Positions 1 through 5,753 of a stretch of DNA of 11,007 bases are shown here, piece after piece; within the stretch, counting starts at the first letter, position 1; each line of letters starts with the position of its first letter. A program made the position numbers and the translations under genes. The stretch lies in assembly GCA_017543005.1 (NCBI GenBank), contig JAFWEA010000241.1:1-11007 (forward strand), given 5' to 3'. Source of the DNA: Solobacterium sp. (GTDB lineage Bacteria; Bacillota_I; Bacilli_A; Erysipelotrichales; Erysipelotrichaceae). Below the pieces are notes generated by a model. It saw only the letters and a program-made list of their open reading frames with translations. It did not search any database and was not told the DNA's origin.

Positions 1-1
1 G

Positions 2-778
2 CTCATCCCGCGTGATCCGGACGATGATCATGACGTGATCATGGAAATCCGCGGCGGGGCCGGCGGCGATGAAGGCAATATCTTTGCGGGGGACCTGTTC
101 CGCATGTATTCGAAGTATGCCGAAGCCCGCGGCTGGCGGGTGCAGATCATGGAAGCCAGTCCGTCCGAAGCGGGCGGTTTCAGCCAGATCATCTTCGGCA
201 TCAAGGGCACGGATGTCTATGCCGACCTGAAGTTCGAGTCGGGGGCCCACCGCGTGCAGCGGGTGCCGAAGACCGAAGCCCAGGGCCGCATTCACACCTC
301 TACGGCGACCGTGCTGTGCCAGCCGGAAGCGGAGGATACCGATATCGAAATCGATCCGAAGGACCTGACCATTGAAACCCACCGGGCCTCCGGGGCAGGC
401 GGCCAGCACATCAACAAGACCGATTCGGCGGTCCGCATCGTGCACGTACCGACCGGCATTACCGTCAACTGCCAGGAAGGCCGTTCCCAGATCGAAAACC
501 GGGAAACCGCCATGCGGCTGATCCGGGCCCGGGTTTATGAGGAACTCAAGCGGCAGAAGGACGAGGAAGAAGGCAAGATCCGCCGGGCCAAGATCGGCAC
601 CGGGGACCGTTCGGAAAAGATCAGAACCTACAACTATCCGCAGAACCGGGTGACCGATCACCGCATCGGCCTGACCATCACCCAGCTGGACCGCATCATG
701 GAAGGCAAGCTGGACGATATCATTGCGGGTCTGAAGGAAGCGGAAGAAAAAGAGAAACTGGAGAATGCAGCAGTATGA
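2..778 (+). CDS. prfA: Peptide chain release factor 1 (RF1), 5'-truncated by window edge
   Basis: RF1 recognises UAA and UAG stop codons in the ribosomal A site and triggers peptide release. The frame is open from base 2, so roughly the first 100 residues lie outside the window; 258 residues are visible. The GTG at 35 is internal to the conserved domain and is not the start. Seen in order: the IRGGAGGDE block that opens the core; the stop-codon-reading tripeptide region HRVQRVPKTE, with PKT at 266-274 in the PxT position; and the catalytic GAGGQ loop (GGQ at 398-406) followed by HINKTDSAVRI. PxT rather than SPF marks RF1 and not RF2. The C-terminus carries the usual charged helix. The stop codon overlaps the prmC start (ATGA), so the two are translationally coupled. 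This fits their biology, since PrmC methylates the GGQ glutamine of RF1. Confidence 0.97.
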   Translation, partial: LIPRDPDDDHDVIMEIRGGAGGDEGNIFAGDLFRMYSKYAEARGWRVQIMEASPSEAGGFSQIIFGIKGTDVYADLKFESGAHRVQRVPKTEAQGRIHTSTATVLCQPEAEDTDIEIDPKDLTIETHRASGAGGQHINKTDSAVRIVHVPTGITVNCQEGRSQIENRETAMRLIRARVYEELKRQKDEEEGKIRRAKIGTGDRSEKIRTYNYPQNRVTDHRIGLTITQLDRIMEGKLDDIIAGLKEAEEKEKLENAAV

Positions 779-1638
779 CAACCTTTGCGGCAGCAGTAAG
801 AAAATACGAGACGCTCTGTGAACAGAACGATGTTCCGGCCGAGACCGTCATGGCGTTCCTGGTGGAACTGAGCCGGCAGGAACGCTATAACCTGTACATG
901 CACTATGAAGAGGAAATGCCGGCGGAACTGGAAGCGCAGTTCGATGCCGGCATGGCCCGCATCCTGCAGCAGGAACCGATGGCGCATGTGCTGGGCTATT
1001 CGTGGTTCTACGGCTATAAGATGCTGGTCAGCGGCGATGTGCTGATCCCGCGGCCGGAGACGGAGGAACTGTGCGCGCATATCCTTTCCCGGATTGACCG
1101 GTTTTTCCCGGCCGGGGAGCTGGACTGCGCCGATATCGGCACCGGCAGCGGCGCCATTGCCATTACGGTTGCGAAAGAGGAACCGCGGGTGCGCATGACC
1201 GCTACCGACATCTCGGAAGAGGCGGTGGTCATGGCTGAAAAGAATGCGGCCCTTAACGAAGCAGACATCCGCTTCATGACCGGGGACTACCTGCAGCCCT
1301 TGATCGATGCCGGGATGAAGCTGGATATCCTGATTTCCAATCCGCCGTACATTCCGGCGGCTGAGACCATGGAACACTCGGTCGTGGACTTTGAACCGCA
1401 CGTGGCATTGTTCGGCGGCGATGACGGTCTGAACGGCTACCGGGCCATTTTCCGCAGCTGCCGGCAGGTGCTGAAGGAAAAGGCCATGATGGCGTTTGAA
1501 ATGGGCTGGGATCAGCGGGAACGCATGAGCCGGCTGGTGGAAGAACTTCTGCCGGAAGCCCGTTATGAGATACTCAAGGATATGAACGGCAAGGACCGGA
1601 TGCTGTTTGTGTATTTCGGCCTTGACCCCGCCGTATAG
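775..1638 (+). CDS. prmC: Release factor glutamine N5-methyltransferase PrmC
   Basis: SAM-dependent cytosolic methyltransferase that N5-methylates the glutamine of the GGQ motif in RF1 and RF2, improving termination. The protein has 287 residues, normal for the family. An N-terminal helical substrate-binding domain (about 1-75) is followed by the conserved IPRPETE (91-97), the SAM-binding motif I ADIGTGSGAIAI (119-130), an acidic post-I segment (TATDIS) and the diagnostic catalytic motif NPPY (189-192), whose Asn and Pro cradle the target amide. The start is fixed by the 4-base ATGA overlap with prfA. The prfA-prmC order is the usual one in Bacillota. In Bacillus the tsaC homologue lies a short way downstream; here it lies about 6.5 kb further on. 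Confidence 0.97.
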   Translation: MTTFAAAVRKYETLCEQNDVPAETVMAFLVELSRQERYNLYMHYEEEMPAELEAQFDAGMARILQQEPMAHVLGYSWFYGYKMLVSGDVLIPRPETEELCAHILSRIDRFFPAGELDCADIGTGSGAIAITVAKEEPRVRMTATDISEEAVVMAEKNAALNEADIRFMTGDYLQPLIDAGMKLDILISNPPYIPAAETMEHSVVDFEPHVALFGGDDGLNGYRAIFRSCRQVLKEKAMMAFEMGWDQRERMSRLVEELLPEARYEILKDMNGKDRMLFVYFGLDPAV

Positions 1639-1647
1639 TAATCAATC

Positions 1648-1797
1648 ATGGCCGGAAAAGCGAAGAAGACAAAACAGTTGACCCGGACAGGAGTCATGTT
1701 CTTCCGGATTGCAATGGTGCTGGCTCTGGGGACGGCACTGTTTTCCGGCCGGCAGGAGCAAATTAGTTTTATCAAATTGAATTTTATGATATATTAA
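1648..1797 (+). CDS. Doubtful small ORF, possible one-helix membrane peptide or gene remnant
   Basis: An ATG nine bases after the prmC stop opens a 49-codon frame. The N-terminus is very basic (MAGKAKKTKQLTRT) and is followed by a hydrophobic stretch (about residues 16-33, VMFFRIAMVLALGTALF). It then runs into the AT-rich promoter region of the next gene, giving an odd tail (SFIKLNFMIY). A basic head plus one hydrophobic helix resembles a small membrane protein, or the first part of a DivIC/FtsL-type gene that has lost its coiled coil. No Shine-Dalgarno is visible before this ATG. The internal ATG at 1696 has an AGGAG only two bases upstream, which is too close. I do not recognise a family; it may be non-coding. 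Confidence 0.25.
   Translation: MAGKAKKTKQLTRTGVMFFRIAMVLALGTALFSGRQEQISFIKLNFMIY
1785..1795 (+). promoter_or_regulatory. Possible promoter of the thioredoxin-reductase-like gene
   Basis: The 60 bases before the gene at 1821 are sharply AT-rich against GC-rich surroundings. TATGAT (1785-1790) or TATATT (1790-1795) could serve as a -10 element. I see no good -35: TTAGTT at 1763-1768 is 16 bases upstream of TATGAT and is only a weak match. The position is supported by the change in composition more than by motif quality. Confidence 0.35.
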
Positions 1798-1820
1798 AAA
1801 TGTTCTGGAGGTATAAAACT

Positions 1821-2693
1821 ATGACTCGTTACGATACAGCCATCATCGGCACCGGCCCGGCCGGCATTTCCGCGGCCATTACCGCCAAGGTCAGAAACAA
1901 GAATCTGGTCCTGTTCGGCTCGAAGGACCTCAGCACCAAGATGCAGGTCGCACATGAAATCCTGAATTACCCGGGACTGCCGGCAGTATCCGGCAAGGAT
2001 ATGGCCGCTGCCTTCACAAAGCAGCTGGACCAGCTCGGCATTGAAATCACCGAGGAAAAAGTAACGGCTGTCTACGGCATGGGGGATTACTTCATGCTGC
2101 AGAAGTCCAACGGTGAATATGTGGAAGCGTCCACCGCCATCCTGGCCAGCGGGGTTGTGGCCGGCAAGCCGTATCCGGGCGAGGAACAGTTCCTGGGCCG
2201 CGGGGTCAGCTACTGCGCCACCTGCGATGCGCCGCTGTATAAGGGCAAGACCGTAGCTGTCATCGGCGGGGCGCCGGCGGAAGAGGCCGAAGCGGATTAT
2301 CTGGGTGAAGTCTGCGAAAAGGTCTATTACTTCCCGCTCTACAAGGAAGAGCCGAAGTTCCGCAACAACATCGAAGTCATCCGCGAGAAGCCGCTCGAAA
2401 TCCTGGGCGACATGAAGGTCAGCAAACTGAAGACAGATGCCGGTGAACATGAGATTGCCTGCGTGTTCATCCTGCGGGAAGCACAGTTCCCGGGGCAGCT
2501 CGTACCGGGCGTTGAGACCGAAGGTCCGGCCGTCAAGGTAAACCTGCAGATGGAGACGAACATCCCGGGTCTGTTTGCCTGCGGTGATATTGCCGGTCAG
2601 CCGTACCAGTATATCAAGGCTGCCGGTCAGGGCAATGTGGCCGCGCTGTCGGCGGTGAATTACCTGTCCGCCCTGGCCCGCAAAAACATCTGA
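1821..2693 (+). CDS. Flavin thioredoxin-reductase-like oxidoreductase with degenerate NADPH site
   Basis: A FAD-dependent pyridine-nucleotide-disulfide oxidoreductase of the low-molecular-weight thioredoxin reductase fold, 290 residues. The start at 1821 is chosen because GGAGG (1807-1811) sits nine bases upstream; the in-frame ATG at 1800 precedes that site. Seen: N-terminal FAD motif GTGPAG (10-15), redox-active CATC (132-135) in the usual SYCATCDAP context, and the second FAD motif CGDIAG (254-259). Unlike ordinary TrxB, the second nucleotide-binding site reads GGAPAEEA where GGGDSAxEEA is expected, and the HRRxxFR signature that binds the NADPH phosphate is missing (FPLYKEEPKFR lies there). 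This loss matches the ferredoxin-dependent flavin thioredoxin reductases described in clostridia. The function is therefore probably thiol-disulfide reduction with a donor other than NADPH, but the donor is inferred. Confidence 0.85.
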   Translation: MTRYDTAIIGTGPAGISAAITAKVRNKNLVLFGSKDLSTKMQVAHEILNYPGLPAVSGKDMAAAFTKQLDQLGIEITEEKVTAVYGMGDYFMLQKSNGEYVEASTAILASGVVAGKPYPGEEQFLGRGVSYCATCDAPLYKGKTVAVIGGAPAEEAEADYLGEVCEKVYYFPLYKEEPKFRNNIEVIREKPLEILGDMKVSKLKTDAGEHEIACVFILREAQFPGQLVPGVETEGPAVKVNLQMETNIPGLFACGDIAGQPYQYIKAAGQGNVAALSAVNYLSALARKNI

Positions 2694-2713
2694 AATTAAT
2701 TTTCAGAAAACAA

Positions 2714-2742
2714 TTGACAACACTTTGAAAAAATTGTAAATT
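2714..2742 (+). promoter_or_regulatory. Promoter of the T-box/met operon
   Basis: A perfect -35 TTGACA (2714-2719) is followed after 17 bases by TAAATT (2737-2742), which matches four of six positions of TATAAT and has TG just before it. Transcription would begin near 2748-2750, just ahead of the structured T-box leader. No clear terminator separates the upstream oxidoreductase gene, so some read-through into the leader is possible. Confidence 0.65.
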
Positions 2743-2749
2743 TCTTTTC

Positions 2750-3001
2750 GTAAAGGCTGTGAAGAGAAGAGTATCCTGCAGGAAGCTTCCAAGAGAGTCC
2801 CGACCGGTGTGATGGGATAAGCGGAGAACAGGGGAAGATGGTCTCGGAGCTGCATGTTCGATATGAGGGCATGCCGGAGTTCCCCGTTAAAAGGAAGCGA
2901 GTATGTTGGTACTCAGTGAGGCGGATGCAGTGATGTATCCGTGAAGCAAGGTGGTAACACGAGAATTTTATTCCCGTCCTGGCATACAGGACGGGATTTT
3001 T
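2750..3001 (+). promoter_or_regulatory. T-box riboswitch leader, probably tRNA-Met specific
   Basis: A long untranslated leader that senses uncharged tRNA and switches transcription of the operon. The conserved T-box reads AAGGTGGTAACACG (2949-2962). Its TGGT (2952-2955) can pair with an ACCA tRNA end, so an A discriminator is expected, as in tRNA-Met. In Stem I, AGTA (2770-2773) faces the specifier loop, and TGCAG (2777-2781) pairs with CTGCA (2850-2854). The likely specifier is ATG at 2863-2865, followed by the expected purine A. Other hairpins are GAGTA/TACTC (2899-2903/2910-2914) and CGGAT/ATCCG (2922-2926/2937-2941). The antiterminator would use AGG and ACG of the T-box pairing with CGTCCT (2975-2980), which is also the 5' arm of the terminator, so the two folds exclude each other. 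The T-box call is firm; the codon assignment rests on hand folding and on the met genes downstream. Confidence 0.9.
2973..3001 (+). terminator. Intrinsic terminator of the T-box leader
   Basis: A perfect 9-bp stem CCCGTCCTG / CAGGACGGG (2973-2981 and 2987-2995) with a 5-base loop GCATA, then A and five T residues. It forms when tRNA is charged and stops transcription before metN. Its 5' arm is shared with the antiterminator. Confidence 0.9.
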
Positions 3002-3021
3002 GTTTAAGGAGGAAGGCTGCC

Positions 3022-4110
3022 ATGATTGAGATCAGAGATCTGAAGAAAACATTTCAGACAGAGAAGCAGTTCGTGCATGCGGTCAACGGGGTCAGCCTGA
3101 AGATCAACGACGGAGAAATTTACGGGGTGGTCGGTTATTCCGGGGCCGGCAAGTCCACCCTGGTGCGCTGCATCAATTTCCTGGAAACCCCGGATGAAGG
3201 TTCCATTACGATCTCCGGGTCCGGTACCTTCACCGCCCGCAGCGGCCGCCTGTATCACACGGCCGAGGGCAGTACGAAGGAAGTGCCGGCCGGTGAGAAA
3301 CAGCTGCGGGATCTGCGCCGGAACATCGGCATGATCTTCCAGCACTTCAACCTGCTGGACCGCAGCACCGTAGCCGAAAATATCGCTTATCCGCTGCAGT
3401 ATACCGGCCGCAGCAAAGCCGAGATCGAGGCCCGGGTGCAGGAACTGCTGAAACTGGTGGATCTCTCCGACAAGGCGGGCGCTTATCCGGCCGAACTCTC
3501 CGGCGGGCAGAAACAGCGGGTGGCCATTGCCCGGGCCCTGGCCGGCAGTCCGAAGATCCTGCTCAGTGACGAAGCAACCTCGGCCTTGGATCCGGATGTG
3601 ACCGAATCCATCCTGGCCCTGCTGAAGGAGCTCAATACCCGCCTGGGGGTGACGATTGTGCTGATCACCCATGAAATGGGTGTGGTCAAGTCGATCTGTG
3701 ACCGCATGGCGGTCATGGAAAACGGCCGCGTTGTGGAAGAAGGCAATGTCTATGACGTCTTCGCCAACCCGCAGGCTGACAGTACAAAGCGTTTCGTCGG
3801 GGCATCGTTCGGGCTCAGCAATGTAACCCGGCTGCAGGAGAGCGGCTTCATCACGGCGGCACCCGATACCCGGCTGATCCGGCTGACCTATGGCCGGGAG
3901 AGCGTCGGGGAGGCGCTGATCTCGGAAGTATCAAGAATATTCAATGTGAACATGAGCATTATCCTGGCCAACGTCGAAATCCTGCAGGATATGCCGCTGG
4001 GCGGTCTGCTGATCGAGGCGACTGGGGATCCCCTGGCCGTTGATCAGGCCATCCGGTATCTGGAAGAAAGAAATGTCAAAGTGGAGGTGATTCTCAATGG
4101 CATGGATTGA
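3022..4110 (+). CDS. metN: Methionine ABC transporter ATP-binding protein MetN
   Basis: The ATPase subunit of the MetNIQ methionine importer, working as a dimer on the cytoplasmic face. The start at 3022 has AAGGAGG (3006-3012) nine bases upstream; the in-frame GTG at 2941 lies inside the T-box and is rejected. The 362 residues contain Walker A GYSGAGKST (38-46), Q-loop Q107 in IFQHFN, signature LSGGQ (159-163), Walker B ILLSDE (179-184) with catalytic E184, and the switch histidine H217. A C-terminal NIL-type domain (about 283-360) is present, which in MetN binds methionine and inhibits transport. Compared with typical MetN of about 340 residues, there is an extra Gly/Ser-rich segment of about 25 residues at 67-92, before the Q-loop. 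The 3' end overlaps metI by 14 bases, and expression should follow the T-box. Confidence 0.96.
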   Translation: MIEIRDLKKTFQTEKQFVHAVNGVSLKINDGEIYGVVGYSGAGKSTLVRCINFLETPDEGSITISGSGTFTARSGRLYHTAEGSTKEVPAGEKQLRDLRRNIGMIFQHFNLLDRSTVAENIAYPLQYTGRSKAEIEARVQELLKLVDLSDKAGAYPAELSGGQKQRVAIARALAGSPKILLSDEATSALDPDVTESILALLKELNTRLGVTIVLITHEMGVVKSICDRMAVMENGRVVEEGNVYDVFANPQADSTKRFVGASFGLSNVTRLQESGFITAAPDTRLIRLTYGRESVGEALISEVSRIFNVNMSIILANVEILQDMPLGGLLIEATGDPLAVDQAIRYLEERNVKVEVILNGMD

Positions 4111-4807
4111 AAACTGGTTTCCCAATGTGGCAGCCTACTGGGACAAATTCATTGAAAGCTGTCTGGCCACGCTGCAGATGTTCCTGATCGGCGGCGTCAT
4201 CTCCCTGCTGATCGGCTTCTTCTTCGGGGTGGTCCTGGTGATCACAAGACCCGGCGGGATCCGTGAAAACCTGCCGGTCTACCGGGCCTTCAACTTCTTC
4301 ATCAATATCTTCCGTTCGGTCCCGTTCATCATCCTGCTGATCTTCCTGATCCCGTTCACCCGGCTGATCATGGGAACCGCCATCGGGGTGCGGGGCGCGA
4401 TTGTCCCGCTGTGCTTCGGGTGTGTGCCATTCTTCACAAGACAGGTTGAAACAGCCCTGTCCACAGTGGATCCGGGCAAGGTCGAGGCAGCCCGGGCCAT
4501 GGGCAGCGGCACCGCCGGCATCGTCTTACGGGTTTATCTGCACGAAGCCGTGCCGAATCTGATCCGGGTCATCACGATTACCGCCATCAGCCTGATCGGC
4601 CTGACCACCATGGCCGGGGCCGTCGGGGCTGGCGGGATCGGCAGTTTCGCGATCAACTACGGCCAGAACCTGCACCATCAGGATATCGTCAACGTCTGCG
4701 TCATCCTGCTGCTGGTCATCGTTTCGATCATGCAGACGGCAGGCAATACACTGGCCGCGAAAACAACAAACAGAGCCTTGTTCAGAAAAGGGGGAAATAA
4801 GAAATGA
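4097..4807 (+). CDS. metI: Methionine ABC transporter permease MetI
   Basis: Inner-membrane permease of the MetNIQ importer, acting as a homodimer. GGAGGTGA (4083-4090) lies six bases before the ATG, inside the end of metN, and the genes overlap by 14 bases. The 236 residues show about five hydrophobic membrane segments (roughly 21-50, 66-90, 98-114, 157-182 and 197-215). The cytoplasmic coupling helix is EAARAMGSG (130-138), the EAA motif that docks into MetN. A basic C-terminal tail follows. Length and motif spacing are normal for MetI. The stop overlaps the metQ start as ATGA, so permease and binding protein are translationally coupled. Confidence 0.96.
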   Translation: MAWIENWFPNVAAYWDKFIESCLATLQMFLIGGVISLLIGFFFGVVLVITRPGGIRENLPVYRAFNFFINIFRSVPFIILLIFLIPFTRLIMGTAIGVRGAIVPLCFGCVPFFTRQVETALSTVDPGKVEAARAMGSGTAGIVLRVYLHEAVPNLIRVITITAISLIGLTTMAGAVGAGGIGSFAINYGQNLHHQDIVNVCVILLLVIVSIMQTAGNTLAAKTTNRALFRKGGNKK

Positions 4808-5742
4808 ACACAATCAGAAAAGGATCCAGAGCCCTGCTCACCGCCATTCTCGCGGCGGCACTCACAGCCTGCGGATCATCATCCGCTGCCGGTGAAAAGG
4901 AAGCCGAACCGGTCAAGATCGGCATTCCCGATGACGCCACCAACGGCGGCCGCGCCATCAAACTGCTGGAAACAGCCGGCCTCATTGAAGTGGATCCGGC
5001 AGCCGGCTGGCAGCCTGAGCTCAAGGATGTAACGAATTACCTGTACAACATCGAAATCGTGCCGACCCAGGCGAACACCCTGCCGTCCACCCTGGATGAC
5101 TTCGGGGCTTCCACGATCAACGGCACATACGCCATCCCGATCGGCCTGGTTCCTTCCCGGGACGGCCTGATCATTGAGGACCAGTCCGGGGCCGCGGGAG
5201 ACGGCAAGAATCCGTTCATCAATGTGATCGTGGCCCGGACCGCGGACAAGGACAACGAGAACTTTGCGAAGATTGTCAGCGCCTACAATACGGACTATGT
5301 GGCCCAGTATTCCCTGGCCAAGTATCTGGAAGCGTCCATCCCGGCCTGGGAGTGGCAGCCGACCGAACTGAGTGATGAAGAACTGCTGGCCGAAGTGGAC
5401 TCCTACAAGAGCGAACAGGGTGACAAGACCGTGGTCAAGGTCGGCGTATGCGGTGCCAATCACGATACCTGGAATGCCGTACAGAAGATCCTGGATGAGC
5501 GCGGGGACAATATTTATATCGAGATCGTCCAGTTCGATGCCTACACCTTGCCGAATGAGGCCCTCAACAGCGGGGAAATCGATCTGAACAGTTTCCAGCA
5601 CTATGCCTATCTGAACAAGGAAATCGAATCCCAGGGCTACGATCTGACCGTGATCGGTGACACCGGCATGGCCCCGCTGACCCTGTATTCGAAGAAGTAC
5701 ACGAGCATTGACGAACTGAAAGAAGCTGCAGGAGAGAAATAA
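4804..5742 (+). CDS. metQ: MetQ/NlpA-family substrate-binding lipoprotein with circularly permuted halves
   Basis: Cell-surface lipoprotein that would capture methionine or a derivative for MetNI; 312 residues. The signal peptide has a basic start, a hydrophobic core and the lipobox LTAC with lipidated C23. The mature order is unusual. Residues 37-185 match the normally C-terminal half of MetQ: VKIGIPDDATNGGR, the ligand-lobe INGTYA (105-110), NPFINVIVAR (136-145), and the usual C-terminal helix ending KYLEASIPAW. A charged linker follows (about 186-208). Residues 209-312 then match the normally N-terminal half: VVKVGV, the ALNSGEIDLNSFQHYAYL block (253-270) and LYSKKYTSIDELK (294-306). All recognisable binding blocks of both lobes are present once, so the protein could fold as a circular permutant. 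It starts within an ATGA overlap with metI. The M20 gene begins 11 bases after its stop. Confidence 0.93.
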   Translation: MNTIRKGSRALLTAILAAALTACGSSSAAGEKEAEPVKIGIPDDATNGGRAIKLLETAGLIEVDPAAGWQPELKDVTNYLYNIEIVPTQANTLPSTLDDFGASTINGTYAIPIGLVPSRDGLIIEDQSGAAGDGKNPFINVIVARTADKDNENFAKIVSAYNTDYVAQYSLAKYLEASIPAWEWQPTELSDEELLAEVDSYKSEQGDKTVVKVGVCGANHDTWNAVQKILDERGDNIYIEIVQFDAYTLPNEALNSGEIDLNSFQHYAYLNKEIESQGYDLTVIGDTGMAPLTLYSKKYTSIDELKEAAGEK

Positions 5743-5753
5743 CGGAGGTAATC

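Noticed and set aside
658..1401. Minus-strand frame of 247 codons across the prfA-prmC junction
   Set aside because: It spans two well-conserved plus-strand genes and has no domain signal of its own.
2691..2705. AT-rich imperfect palindrome at the flavoprotein stop codon, considered as a terminator
   Set aside because: Only 5-bp A/T arms and no T tract; too weak to be called.
2750..3001. SAM (S-box) riboswitch, considered because methionine genes follow
   Set aside because: The GGTGGTAACACG T-box, the specifier loop pattern and the shared antiterminator arm point to a tRNA-sensing T-box.
2941..3021. N-terminal extension of MetN from the GTG at 2941
   Set aside because: It would begin inside the T-box and run through the terminator hairpin; the ATG at 3022 has a strong ribosome site and matches MetN N-termini.
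4879..5601. Minus-strand frame inside metQ, considered as a possible overlapping gene
   Set aside because: No ribosome site and low-complexity composition; it is a shadow of metQ.
4804..5742. metQ as a pseudogene or frameshifted gene
   Set aside because: The frame is uninterrupted, both lobes are complete once each with binding blocks conserved, and the junctions with metI and the M20 gene are normal.
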